The position numbers and the translations under genes were made by a program. Below, one piece after another: positions 23,561 through 34,676 of a stretch of DNA of 64,000 nucleotides (its first letter is position 1; each line of letters opens with the position of its first letter). A model generated the notes under the pieces. That model made no database searches. It worked only from the letters and a program-made list of their open reading frames with translations, and was not told the origin of the DNA. The DNA lies in NCBI GenBank assembly GCA_963573385.1, contig CAUYLG010071297.1:1-64000 (forward strand). The letters run 5' to 3'. Origin of the DNA: Cacajao melanocephalus. Its lineage: Eukaryota; Chordata; Mammalia; Primates; Pitheciidae.

Positions 23561-23814
23561 GTAAACCTTTGTCCAGTAAAAGCCACCAACAAATAAGAAA
23601 TGCTTCCATTTTCCAATTTTGTCTCTAACAGCAGGGAAATCGAGTTCAGCCAACACTATCTTGTGGTAATATCTTTGATCAAGGCACAAGACGTTTATAT
23701 TGGCATTCTGACAACTCATTATGAGTTTGCTATTAATTTTTCCCTTCAGATATACTAAATGAATGGGATAAACAATACAAATAGCTTAAATAACATGTAC
23801 ATGCTATATGCATA

Positions 23815-23975
23815 CTTATTTAATAAGCACAACAGACATATGAGATAGATATGATTAGCATCCCCATGTTACAGATGAGAAAAATGAAGCTTTAAGTGAC
23901 TTACCTAAGGTCAGACAGGTATATGGCGATTGGGACTTTGAAATCAGGCAGCGTGGCTTTAGAATCTTTGTTCCT
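23815..23975 (-). mobile_element. MIR-type relic, antisense
   Basis: CCATGTTACAGATGAGAAAA, a GACTTACCTAAGGTCAGACAG stretch and GGCGATTGGGACTTTGAAAT are the reverse-oriented MIR core pattern. Confidence 0.75.
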
Positions 23976-24413
23976 AAATATTATATTAGAGCATATGCTA
24001 TATTGTATACTAAATGCTGTGCTATGCTCTCTTTCTCAGAGGGCTTCATCCTTTCTGGTTTTATTTAATATTTATGTCAGCGTTATTTGTTTTAAATTCA
24101 TCTCAGATAGCACATCGCTTAGGGGCAGACTATTTCTCTACTTTTTTCTGTGTAAAGTCAACTGAAGCAACTTGTGTAATTAATCACTTACCAAACTCCT
24201 AGTAATAACAATGACATCATATATTACCAAATTCTAATAACATCACAGAAAATAAAACAACGTTGAAAACATTTCTTCACTCTGATGTTCCCTTGAATGT
24301 GACTGATGCATTTATGCTACAGCTTTTACGAGATATTTACATTAGGTTTGTACAAAATATTTGGAAATCCACTTGGATAAATTATCCCAAAAGCTAGTAA
24401 ATGACCCTTTTAT

Positions 24414-24540
24414 GCTTCTTTGAGAAGATCAGAGGCAGTAGCCAATCTTTACTATCATAAAGAGAAAGAGAAAAACAACAAACTGAGGCTGAAATGGCAC
24501 ACAGGGCCTCTAAAGTTATATTAGAGATGTTTCTCATCTT
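24414..24540 (+). repeat. Exact 127-bp direct repeat, copy 2
   Basis: Perfect duplicate of 23209-23335. It is flanked by unrelated unique DNA (GACCCTTTTAT on the left, GTTATTCATAC on the right) with no poly-A tail and no target-site duplication that I can see. Retroposition is therefore unlikely and a templated copy is more likely. Confidence 0.97.
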
Positions 24541-24944
24541 GTTATTCATACACTGTCATAGGCAAACAGCTTAAAAACAGACAAGGGAGCATTCAGGCTT
24601 CTTGCAAACACAGGTGGGTAGAGCTTCCATCAACACTGGCTGCAAATGGCAGACGAGGGAGAAGGAGGGAAGTGGATGTTCAGGGCATGTGAGAAGCAGG
24701 GCACTCTGGGTTGGCTGCCTAGATGCAACTGTGAGAATAGCCCAACTCCCCAGTGACACTCACCATGCCTCCCGTGGCTCAAACACCCCAACTCCCAGTC
24801 AAGGTTGCCTCTTCTGTGATGCATCACCCCACTGAACACACACAACACTTAAATTTTAATTTCCACTTGATCTAACCACAGATCAATGATCCTGTCCATT
24901 ATCTCCTTCTGGGGGAGGCAATAGAATTTATTTCAATGCAGCCT
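24541..24944. other. Unique DNA, no gene seen
   Basis: Short frames on both strands (70-80 codons) overlap each other. None looks like a protein. Confidence 0.5.
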
Positions 24945-25140
24945 GGAGACAAACTTTGCATGTTCAGGTTCCAGCCCTGCCACTTGCTACCTGCGTGTTG
25001 CTGACAAGCTCTCTACCTCTTTGAAAACCTCTGTTTTCCTACTGGTAAAGGAGGGGAAATAATAGTTTCCCAATCCTGGGGTTATTGCAAGGATGCGTGT
25101 GAAGTGCTAAGGGAAGTGCACTGGATAAATGTTAACTATT
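24945..25140 (+). mobile_element. MIR, near full length
   Basis: AGCCTGGAGACAAACTTTGC, a TTCCAGCCCTGCCACTTGC block, AAGCTCTCTACCTCTTTG and a GGATAAATGTTAACTATT tail cover most of the MIR consensus in order. Confidence 0.9.
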
Positions 25141-25334
25141 TTTGCAAAAACTCTTTTCTGCCTAATTAGGTTGGACATTTCTCCCCTTGTACTCTTTGCG
25201 ATCCTACGCAGCAGCACTGTCATAGTGGAGCAATTTGCATAAAGTAGGTGCTCAGAAAATGTTAGAAAGACACATCGGCACATTTTTTTTCAGCTCGTGT
25301 TCTCAGGCTCATGATTCACAAATAAACGTCAGAG

Positions 25335-25420
25335 ATCTGAGGGCCAGCTGCATTCGAATCACTCCAGAAACCTTTGAGAAATACAGATTCCTGCCTCCTG
25401 CTCCAGAGATTATATGACTG
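25335..25420 (+). mobile_element. MER5-like fragment
   Basis: GGGCCAGCTGCATTCGAATC, ACTCCAGAAACCTTTGAGAA and ATACAGATTCCTGC loosely follow the MER5 central region. Weak match. Confidence 0.4.
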
Positions 25421-26867
25421 AATGCCTGAAAGGAGACACAGGAAAATGCCCGGAAGCAAAATCAGCCAACAACCAAGCAAACGCCCCACGTTGTAGAACT
25501 CTGGGCCAAGCCACCCCTCTTGGCAGGGTCTTGTCCTTTTTGGTTTTATATAACTAAGTGCTGACTTGTGGTGTAACTCAGAGAAATAAAGGCCGTGAGG
25601 GCTGGGCGTGAAGAAGGAGGTGGGATAATAGCGCATGAGATCACAGAGAGGGAGGGGAGCAGGAAGAAGAAATCCACATCCCACCGGTGACACCTAAAGC
25701 ACTTCCCATCCCGGAGTCCTTGCCAAGGCTGAAGCCTCCGTGGCGGCTCTCCTCTGGGTTGAAATTTGTCCTGGCAGCCACATTTGGTGAAGGGTGATGG
25801 CAAAGATATCATTTAATCTTAAAGGGTGTGACTGTGCCAGACAATGGCAGAGGCCCTGCCCCAGAAAAATCCTGACTGCATGCCAAATGCAAAACAGAAA
25901 TTCTGGGCAAAGCTCCCAGGTACAACTGCCTCTGACTCTCTTCTCCAACTCTGGCTCTGGCTTCTGCTCTATCCCCATTCCCCACAGGCTAAAGGATCTT
26001 TGAACTGGCAAAGTGAAACCAAGTACCATTCTTTACCTTTCATCTGGGTGTAAAAATTTCAAACGAGGCCTCATACTCATGCCTCATAGATCCCCTTTCA
26101 ATTCCCAATCCCTGAGAAGCCCAGCTATTCCTTTGCAAGAGTGAACAACTAAGACAAAAAAAAATGTACAAGGCATATGAAAAAGATATGGAGTTCAAAA
26201 GCAAGGGATCACCATGAGAATTCAGAGCAAATGTCTTCCTATAAAATAATAAATTTACTGCAAGGAAAACAGGAAAGTGCTTTAGAACATCTGTATTATA
26301 TGCTTACAATAAGAATCAAAAGGACCTATTTCTATAAAACTGTATCAGACATGGAGGTAAAAAGCATAAATAACAAGCTTAACAAAATTAATGGAGGCTT
26401 ACTAACCTGTGACTTGTCTTAAAAATTCAAATTTGTGACCAGATATTCTCCCCAAACTCAGGGAAAAGAGATAAAAAGATTAAAACAGTGAAAGCTAAGA
26501 GACATGGAAGGTAAATGTAGGGAATTCAATAAAGTTGCAAAGAGAGTCTAAGAGGAATAAAGTAGAAAGATAGCACTGAAGCAATGATTGAAAGAATAAT
26601 GGAAGAAAACTTCTTTCCCTGGAAAATAACTATTTTCAAGATTGAAATATTTTGTCCAAAAATTTAATGAAAAAACAAAACCTAGACATAAGCCAATATT
26701 TTTTTCAATTTTTCCACTAAAAATATTCCTCAAGCATAAAATATCCCTTTGTGAACACACAGATACATAGAAACAACCACCACACACAAACAAACACATC
26801 CAAACTCAGGCAGACATTTGGTTTCTCTGTAATACTTAATATAGAAGACAGTAAAGCAAAGGTTACT
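25421..26867. other. Unique DNA, no gene seen
   Basis: Overlapping frames of 125, 111 and 88 codons on the minus strand and several on the plus strand fill 25316-26053. They overlap one another and lack domains. The rest is AT-rich and unremarkable. Confidence 0.5.
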
Positions 26868-27139
26868 AGAAAGAGACTGCACCTGTCTGACCAACATGGA
26901 GAAACCCCGTCTCTACTAAAAATACAAAAAAAAAAATTTAGGTGGGCATGGTGGTGCATGCCTGTAATCCCCACTACTTGGAAGGCTGAAGCAGGAGAAT
27001 TCCTTGAACCTGGGAGGCAGAGGTTGCAGTGAGCTGAGATAACATCACTCCAGCCTGGGCAACAAGAGCAAAACTCCATATCAAAAAATAAAAACAAAAA
27101 GAAAGGATGGGAGGGAGGGAGGGAGAGAAAGAGACTGCA
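26868..27139 (+). mobile_element. 5'-truncated AluS-type with perfect 14-bp TSD
   Basis: The body (26882-27125) starts inside the left arm at CCTGTCTGACCAACATGG and runs to an A-rich tail. The flanking duplication AGAAAGAGACTGCA is exact at 26868-26881 and 27126-27139. The first ~70 bases of Alu were therefore missing at integration. The tail ends in four GGGA units (27109-27123). Confidence 0.95.
27109..27123 (+). other. G-quadruplex motif (GGGA)n in Alu tail
   Basis: Four GGG runs with single-A loops. Single-base loops are the most stable class of parallel G4 in vitro. Confidence 0.9.
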
Positions 27140-27410
27140 ACCCAAGATAAGTTTGTGTTTCTTTTTTCAACAAGTCTAAAAGAAACAGAAGGACATAAAC
27201 ATGCAGCAGGTCAGGTAATATAAAATTGTGATTGTTCATTTAACTCAAAGATATATTCCAGCTGCCAATGGATAAATTAAATTAAGCCTATTTGATTAAC
27301 AATTTTAAAGGATTAAATCTAGTTAATAGTCCCAGCTAATTTGAATTTTTCTGAATACCAAGTTCTCATGAACACTGAGTTCAGTTCGGGTTTCTCAAAT
27401 TGCTGCATCC

Positions 27411-27443
27411 TAATAATAATAATAATAGTAATAATAATAATAA
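27411..27443 (+). repeat. (TAA)n microsatellite
   Basis: About 11 TAA units with one TAG interruption, directly before the L1 3' end. Confidence 0.92.
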
Positions 27444-27444
27444 A

Positions 27445-27830
27445 ACACCATGGAATACTATGCAGCCATAAAAAAGGATGAGTTCATTCCTTTGCATGGA
27501 CATGGGTGAAGCTGGAAACCATCATTCTCAGCAAACTGACACAAGAACAGAAATCAAACACTGTATGTTCTCACTCATACGTGGGTGTTGAACAATGAGA
27601 ACACATGGAAACAAGGAGGGGAACACACTGGGGCCTGTCGCAGGGTGGGGAGCAAGGGGAGGGATAGCATTAGGAGAAATACCTAATGTAGATGAAGGGG
27701 TGTCAGATGCAGCAAACCATCATGGCACATGTATACCTATGTAACAAACCTGCATATTCTGTACATGTACCACAGATCTTAAAATATAATTAAAAAAAAG
27801 ATGTAAAAATAAATTAAAAATAACAAAAAC
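27445..27830 (+). mobile_element. Primate L1 (L1PA/PB-type) 3' end
   Basis: CCATGGAATACTATGCAGCC, the GTTCTCACTCATACGTGGG region, GAACAATGAGAACACATGG and GGCACATGTATACCTATGT are the last ORF2 codons and 3' UTR of a primate L1. The element is 5'-truncated to under 0.4 kb and has an A-rich tail. Confidence 0.93.
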
Positions 27831-27894
27831 ATCTTAATTAAAATAAGCTAGGCATATTACATTCTGTTTGAAATGGGAAAGAAACAACTTTTTT

Positions 27895-28710
27895 CCCTAC
27901 TGTCATACTCTACCCACCATTCTCAATACAATACGTCACCTCTGGGTACCAAAATGTGTGTGGGGATGTTTCCCCACCAACTACCAATTCCCCAGTGGAC
28001 ACCAACTGGATGTCCTATAATTCAATTTAATTATGAAACTATCTACCTGGATATAGTCGTGAAACACACAGGCGGAGGGCTCAGTCCCACAAGTCTGACT
28101 CCATTTCCAGGTGCCAATTGCAAGTCCAGGCCTCTGGTACATCTGACCAACCAGCTATAAATCTGGAACTTCTACAACCTTTTCCTTGGGTTTGATCAAT
28201 TTGCTGGAGTAGCTCACAGAACTCAGGGAAATGCTATATCTTTACTGGTTTATTATAAAGGATGCTATAAAGGATACAGATAAACAACCAGATGGAAGAG
28301 ATGTATAGGGAAGATATCAGCAGGAAACATGGAGCTTCCATGCCCTCTTGGGCTACACCATTCCACTGGTACCTCCATGTGTTCTGCAAGCCAGAAGCTC
28401 TCCAAACCCTGTCACTTTGAATTCTTAAGAAGACTTCATTACATAGGAGTAACTGATTACATCACATCACTGGCTGCTGGTGATCAATTCAGGCTTCAGG
28501 CCCTCTCTCCTCCCCGCAGGTCTGGAGGTGAGGTGGAAAGTTCAACCCTGTAATCTCATGGTTGGTTTTCCTGCCAACCAGCCCCCATCCTGAGACTATC
28601 CAGGAGTCTACCAAGAATCACCTCATGAGAACGAAAAACTGCTCCTATCGCTCAGGAAATTACAAAGATCTCAGGAGCTCTGTGTCAGGGGACAAAAATC
28701 AAATATTAGA
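27895..28710 (+). mobile_element. ERV LTR, family unresolved
   Basis: An LTR-like block with CCCAGTGGACACCAACTGG, GAGTAGCTCACAGAACTCAG, GGTTTATTATAAAGGATGC and CCTGCCAACCAGCCCCCATC. The same family seems to recur at 32800-33330 (shared AGAGATNNATAGGG, GCTTCATTANATAGG, GGCCAGCCCCCA-type words). No coding remnant is visible. Confidence 0.6.
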
Positions 28711-29330
28711 ACAGATGAGGTGCAGAAAATTCCAAAATGTGGTACTTTGGCATTTGAGAAGACCGCAAGTAAGCGATAGAAACTCAAACTGTCCTCACCC
28801 TTTCTTCCTGGAAACAGACCATAAAACTCGCTAATCTTCTTCCTCCCTGTCCCCTGAAGGCCCTCAGGTGACAGAGAGATGGCTTGCCCTATACCCAGAG
28901 GGGGAAAAATAATGTCACACAGGGATACCAAGAAGAAACTGAATAAAAAGGCCTTGCTAAGTTTACCTGCGCCAGTTTATCAGCATTAGATCAGAACTTT
29001 TAGTCCGCCAGTCATATTTCTGCATGGCCATCCATAAAAATGTAGTTTTCCCATTTCTTTGGGTGTTGATTTCTGAAGGCTCCTGTGTCATGTGGAACGT
29101 GTATTGAACCTGTTTGTATCCTTTTCTCTTTTTAATCTGTTTTTTATTATAGAGGTCTCAGTCATGAACCTTGTGATGGGTGACAAAAAGTATTACTTCT
29201 CTACAGAACAAAAGATTTTCCTAGCATTCTTATCTACAAGGGTTTTAGGAACTCTGTCTAAAACAGAGGAAAGGGGGCAGAGACTAAATATATATTTCTT
29301 ATTGTATCGCAATATCACATATTCATTATC
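28711..29330 (+). mobile_element. Probable second LTR, class I ERV-like, adjoining the first
   Basis: Starts near AAATTCCAAAATGTGG-like sequence, carries TGAATAAAAAGGCCTTGC and GGCTCCTGTGTCATGTGGAA, and ends with TTATAGAGGTCTCAGTCATG, typical of class I LTR 3' ends. From about 29220 an AACTCTG...GGCAGAGACTAAATATATA stretch resembles the end of the first LTR type, which suggests nesting. Boundaries are uncertain. Confidence 0.45.
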
Positions 29331-29374
29331 CCAAATACTTACATAAGCCTGACAGATAGATTATATTTTTTACC

Positions 29375-29520
29375 TTTCATAAATAGAAAAATCAAGTCTT
29401 AAGGAGATTAAATTACTTTTCAAACAAACTGTTAATAAGTGACAGGGTCAGTATTCAATTACAGGATCAGTATTCAATTACAAGTTTTCTTGTTTCCAAG
29501 GCCCAGGCATTTTCTGCTAT
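29375..29520 (-). mobile_element. MIR-type relic with internal tandem duplication
   Basis: Reverse-oriented MIR core words (AGTCTTAAGGAGATTAAATT, AATAAGTGACAGGGTCAG, CCAAGGCCCAGGCA). The 16-mer TCAGTATTCAATTACA occurs twice, at 29448-29463 and 29467-29482. Confidence 0.6.
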
Positions 29521-29639
29521 CCTATTTTACTTGCTCTTGGACCCAAAGTCTGTAAGTTGAGAGTGAGGATGCCTGTGGTTCAGCTTGGATTAAAAAAAGA
29601 GAAGGCATGTGAACTAGATACTAACTCCTACAATAGGAA

Positions 29640-30118
29640 TAAGATGGGGTGTGTTCCAGGGTGTGTGTTAACTTGTTTCTAGCTTCTGTAAACTCCATCT
29701 TTAATATCTGTTCTACATTCCTTGTTGTGAACAACCTAATAATATGCCTGAGTCACTTGTCTTAGCCTCCTGTCTTCCTCGCTACCTCCCCCAGGCCCAG
29801 GAGGAATCTTCTTCCTGGGTACACTTTTCCAGTAAAAACCAACAAATTTAATCTATACTTCCCACAGTATTATTCAGCTATCACACTTTGAGCCACTCTA
29901 CACCTGCCCTAATCATTTTAGGGCCACGTACTAGATAAATAGGGACAACCCCTATGCCCAGAGCCTATTGAAATTATTCAAACTACCCAATCCTAAATAT
30001 GTTTACCCTGTATTACCTGTTCCCGCCTGTAGAAACCACAGCGAATACTCTCGCCCAGTTTCCCCCATCTCCCTATGCCTTGTGACCAAGCCCAGTACTT
30101 CCCCAGGTGGCCCCCAGT
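29640..30118 (+). mobile_element. Possible class I LTR, left part
   Basis: TTGAGCCACTCTACACCTGC, a GGGCCACGTACTAGATAAA region and CCAGTACTTCCCCAGGTGG have the texture of an ERV1 LTR. The likely 3' end, with an AATAAAA signal near 30763, lies beyond the inserted element 30119-30705. Confidence 0.4.
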
Positions 30119-30616
30119 GATGGCTACTTTTATGTGTCCACTTGACTGAGACATAAGATGCCCAGATATTTGGGCAAGCATTATTCTGGGTGTGTCTGTG
30201 AGAATGTTCCTGGATGAGATTAACATTTGAATTAGTAAACTGAGGAAGGCCAATTGTCCTGCCATAACATGGGTGGTCTTCATACAGTGAACTGAAGACC
30301 TGAATAGAACAGAAATGTTAACCTTCCTGTGAGTAAGGGGAACTTCCTCCTGCCTGACTGCTTGAGCTGTAAGGTGAGTCTTCTGCCTTTGGACTCAAAC
30401 TGAGACATCTGCTCCTCTTGGGTCTTGATCATGTTACTTGCAGACTGAAACTTTCACCATCGGTTTTCCTGGTTCTCAGGCCTTTGGACTCGTACTGGAA
30501 CTATGCATCAGTTTTCCTTCCTGGGTCTCCAGTTTGCCATCTAGAGGTTTGCAGATTTCTTAGCCGCCATAATTGTGTGAGCCATTCCTTATTTCTCTCT
30601 CTCTCTCTCTCTCTCT

Positions 30617-30665
<49 letters not shown>

Positions 30666-30705
30666 CCTTACTGATTCTGTTTCCCTAAAGAACCCTGACT
30701 AATAC
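30119..30705 (+). mobile_element. Ancient mid-repetitive element, copy A
   Basis: Begins GATGGCTACTTTTATGTGTC and ends GAACCCTGACTAATAC. The minus-strand element at 31190-31865 has matching ends, so these are two members of one family in opposite orientation. I remember the consensus but not a safe name. A TC/CA microsatellite sits about 40 bp from the 3' end. Confidence 0.75.
30594..30664 (+). repeat. Compound (TC)12 AAA (CA)22 microsatellite
   Basis: (TC)12 at 30594-30617, AAA, then an uninterrupted (CA)22 at 30621-30664. A pure CA run of this length is normally highly polymorphic. Confidence 0.97.
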
Positions 30706-30880
30706 CCCTACCCTACCTCCAGGATGTGGCAAGCCCCTTCCTTTTGGGAAGATAGGTTTAGTAATAAAAACTTCTCGATGGTGGTTATTTCCTGATCTGT
30801 TGGTATTACCATACTTCAAATTCTCTACCAGTACACTATATTTAAAACATGGATTTTGGCAGGATGAGGTACCTACCATT
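30706..30880 (+). mobile_element. Possible continuation of class I LTR
   Basis: GGCAAGCCCCTTCCTTTTGG then AGTAATAAAAACTTCTCG contains an AATAAAA polyadenylation-type signal, as expected at an LTR 3' end after the interruption by element A. Inferred, not shown. Confidence 0.35.
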
Positions 30881-31189
30881 TGTCTACATTAATCTTTCAT
30901 GGTTAAAGTTTTATAAATTAGAAATAGTATGTGACCCCCATCTGCTAAGTCTAGCACATTTAGGACATTTAATCAGAAGTTGAGTGTTTCTTCTTTACAG
31001 CTTCACATTCACAACTGTATCTATAGATTGAATATTAATGAACCTAATGCTATGTATGGACTCACCTTGGCACAATCTATATGTCAGAGGAACTAAAGCT
31101 AAAAAGCACTAAATCATCAGTAATTGTCTAAATGATTGGAAAATAATTTCATCAGTGAATAGTTCTGTAACCGGCTTCCCTTACCCAGG

Positions 31190-31865
31190 TGTATTAGTCA
31201 GGGTTCTCCAGAGGGGCAGAACTAATAGCATTTATATATATATATATAAATAGATATAAATATTTATATATTTATATATATATTTATATATTATATTATA
31301 AATCGTTAAATATAATATATAAATATATATAAATAGCATATATATATAAATGAAAAAGAGTTTATTTGGGAAAGTTGGCTCACAGGATCACAAGGTGAAG
31401 TCCCAAAATAGGTTGCCTGCAAGCTGGGGAAAAAGAAGCCAGTAGTGGCTCAGTCCCAGTCCAAAAGCCTCAAAGGCAGTGAAGCTGACAGTGCAGCCTT
31501 CAGTCTGTGGCTAAGACTGAAGAGCCCCTAGCAAACCACTGGTGTAAGTCCAAGAGTTCCCACGCCAAAGAATCTGAAATCTGAGGACAGGAGGAACAGA
31601 TGGAAGCATCTAGCATGACATAAAGATGCAAGCCAGAAGGCTCAGCAAGCCAACTTAGCCCACCTTCTTCCACTTGCTTTGTAGCCCTGCTGGCAGCCAA
31701 TTGGATGGTGCCCACCCACATTGAGGGTAGGTCTTCCTTTCCCAGTCCACTGACTCCAATGTCAGTTTCTTCTGGCAACAGCCTCACAGACACTCCCAGA
31801 AACAGTACTTCACCAGCTCTCTAGGCATCCTTCAATCCACAAGTTGACACCTACTATTAACCATC
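31190..31865 (-). mobile_element. Ancient mid-repetitive element, copy B (inverted)
   Basis: Plus strand starts GTATTAGTCAGGGTTCTCC and ends with GTTGACACCTACTATTAACC. Its reverse complement has the same start and end as element A. It has diverged strongly internally. An AT expansion occupies the place where element A has TC/CA. Confidence 0.75.
31230..31350. repeat. (TATATTTA)n AT-rich expansion
   Basis: About 120 bp of almost only A and T with TATATATA and TATTTATA words. Prone to cruciform formation and slippage. Confidence 0.92.
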
Positions 31866-32799
31866 CACTCATATGACTGAAACAGAAAAGATAGTCAATC
31901 CATATTGTTGTGAATGTGGAGCTGTAAAAGGGAAACAAGCAACTTATGATTAAATGTTCTAAATGTGCTAGCGTTAGCAGATAGAGGTCACATACTTTCC
32001 TCTCTAGTAAAACTAGAGGGAAAACTCATATGACCCAAAACAGAAAAGATAAGGATGCCACTCTACTGAATCAAATTGTTAGTCTTAGATACCAGAACGA
32101 AAAAGGAAAGGGAGAATTTGTGCAACTGTACTACTTTCTTGTCACACTGTATGAGTCTCAAGTCTCATCAGCATCTGCCTGAGTGTTACAAAATGCCCAG
32201 GAATAGAGACATGCCTTGAAAAACCAGGACTTGGAACAACTGATTCACTTTAAGCCTGCTCCAGCCTCCGAAAGCCCAAGGAAAGGCCATTCACTGTCAA
32301 CATTGAGCTATTAGTTCGAAGAACTATTTTTTTATAGTTTTTGCTATTTTCAAATTCTAAGATTACAGACAAATATCTTTTTCTTGTATTTATAGTAGAA
32401 AGTATCCCATAAACTTGAGATTTTTTAATGAGAAGAAAGTATTAGAATATCAATACCATTCTACCAATTTAGTTACAATCAGGAAAACAGAAAACACATC
32501 AGTTATTTTTAACAAAAAGAAGTAACATAAGGAAGTGAAGGAGGAAAACAGCAAAAAAGGTAACATTGAAATACCTCAGAAGTAATAATTTCTGATGAGT
32601 GAAAATTCGCTCTATTCTTCATGAATTTTGAGACATTGGGCGAGTTAGTCTCCTTAACTTCTTAAGTCTTCACTTAACTCCTTAAGTGCTCTGATATACC
32701 CAAATTTAGTTAAACTGTGAGGTTGGAGGGCACAGCCTTCAAGAGTTCCTCTTATTCTAACATCAACTGCAAGTCTAGAAGGTTACCAAAATCACTCTC
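31866..32799. other. Unique DNA, no gene seen
   Basis: Nothing recognised. Confidence 0.45.
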
Positions 32800-33330
32800 A
32801 GCTTCATAATTCACTATGAGAATGCACACAACTCACTGAAAATGATTGTTCTTCAGTTTATGTTTATTATAGATCAACATCAGCCCAGGGAAGAGATACA
32901 TAGGGCAGAGTCTTGAAGGGTTCCAAATGTGAAGCTTCCATTGTCCTCAGGACAACTTAGCCTTCTGGTATTAATGTATGGCAATATGCATGCAGTACTG
33001 ACAATCAAGGAAGCTTGATTCTGGCATCAATGTATGACATGCAGTACTGACAGTCAAGGAAGCTTGCCTGTGCATCAATGTTCAGAGTTTCTACTGGAGC
33101 TTCATTATATAGGCATGATTGATTGACTGATTCCCCATATGGCTAAACTCAGTATCTAGGGCAACAGACAGCCTGTATTCCAAAGTACCCCCTAAATCAC
33201 ATTGCAGGCCAGCCCCCACCCGAAGGTTATCAGATGTGGCCATTCTCATCTTAAGATCAGGTGTGTTCAGCCCTGGCCTAAGCAAAGCATTTCAATCAGG
33301 TGTGACACAGATTATCTTTTAGGGCTGATA
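32800..33330 (+). mobile_element. ERV LTR, same family as 27895-28710, with internal tandem
   Basis: Shares AGAGATACATAGGGCAGAG, GCTTCATTATATAGGCATG and GGCCAGCCCCCACCC words with the first LTR region, in the same order and orientation. Positions 32963-33087 are a tandem expansion unlike the other copy. Confidence 0.6.
32963..33087 (+). repeat. Tandem repeat, about 2.4 copies, period 49-56
   Basis: CATGCAGTACTGACA starts at 32989 and again at 33038, followed each time by (A/G)TCAAGGAAGCTTG. A partial third unit ends near ATCAATGTTC. Confidence 0.92.
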
Positions 33331-33892
33331 GCAAAGGCCATACCTCTCTTTAACAAAACCAAACTCTTTACTACACATCATATCTCCTAGGTAAAGTGAT
33401 GATATGTATTGATTTGCCCAGAATAGTCTCAGTTTATTCTTGATGTCCTGGAATAATAACCTTTAAAATGTCACACTTCTTTTGACTCTCAAAAGTGCCT
33501 CAATTTGGTTAATAAACTATGAAGTCATTTGACTTGTTGGCATGAGTCATATTAGAAATATTTACTATCTAGTACAACAGAAATATTTGTCAAATTGCAT
33601 GGATACTTGCAGCAAACAAGTGCTGGGGCAATAACTATTACACACGGGTGAATGGTATGCCCTGCTCATCAGGTTGTTGTGTTAAATGAATATGTTTCTG
33701 TAAATCTTAAAGATGGTAACTAGCAAATCTCTTTTTGACTGAATAATATTTAATACCTACCAAGCATCTATTCTTCACTTCCATATTTATAATAAAATCT
33801 TAATTTTTTATTCCATGACCATTCTACATCCTGGACTTTTTACCCAGGGTAAGCTGACCCAATCTCTGCATCAATGGATGAATCCTGATAAG

Positions 33893-33980
33893 TATAAGCT
33901 AGTGCATCTCAAATTTTAGAATGACCTGAGGAGAATTTGGAACATCCTGATATTCAGGCTCCATGTCCAGAGAGTCTGAC
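33893..33980 (-). mobile_element. MER5-like fragment, antisense
   Basis: GTGCATCTCAAATTTTAGAA, TGACCTGAGGAGAATTTGG and a CAGGCTCCATGTCCAGAGAG stretch loosely fit a reverse MER5 element. Confidence 0.4.
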
Positions 33981-34559
33981 TTTTCTGGCCAAGGAAAGGC
34001 CCAAGTATTAGTACTTCAAGAGATACCATCCCACCCCAGTTAAAATGGCTTTTATCCTAAAGTCAGGCAATAACAAATGCTGGTAAGCATGTGGAGAAAG
34101 TGGAACCCTCACACAGTTTGTGGGAATGTAAATTAGTACAGCCACTATGAAGACCAAGAGATTCTTCAAAAAACTAAACATAGAACTATCATATAATCCA
34201 ACAGTTCCACTAAAGAGTATATATCCAAAAGAAAGGAAATCGGTATATCAAAGAAATATCTGCACTCCCGTGTTTATTGCAGCACTATTCACAATAGCTG
34301 AGATACAAAATCAACCTAAATGTTCATCAACTAATGAATGGATGACAGACATATATGTAGTACATATACATGATGGAATATTATTCAACCATAAAAAAGA
34401 ATGAAATCTTGTCATTTGCAACAACATGGGTGGACCTGGAGAACATTATGTAAAGTGAAATAAGCCAGGCACAGAAAAGCAAATCAGTTGCAGGTTCTCA
34501 CTTACATGTGGGAGCTAGAAAAAAAAAATTAAACTCATGGAGACTGAGAGTACAGTGAG

Positions 34560-34676
34560 GGTTACCAGAGGCTGGAAAGTACGATGACGGTTACCAGAGC
34601 CATGAGTGCTGAGAACTAACAATCTATCCCAATCATAGTATTCCCATACTCCTCGGTGGTAATCATATGGGCATGG
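34560..34676 (+). repeat. Templated insert in the L1 (copy of 35330-35403)
   Basis: 34603-34676 matches 35330-35403 with 8 mismatches in 74 (offset 727). The L1 11-mer GGTTACCAGAG is doubled just upstream (34560-34570 and 34589-34599). The source lies in unique DNA past the L1 end, so the copy went into the L1 and not the reverse. Confidence 0.9.

Noticed and set aside
26717..27145. 142-codon minus frame
   Set aside because: Its core is the antisense of an Alu.
30418..30702. 94-codon frame with Thr/His repeat
   Set aside because: The repeat is translation of the CA microsatellite.
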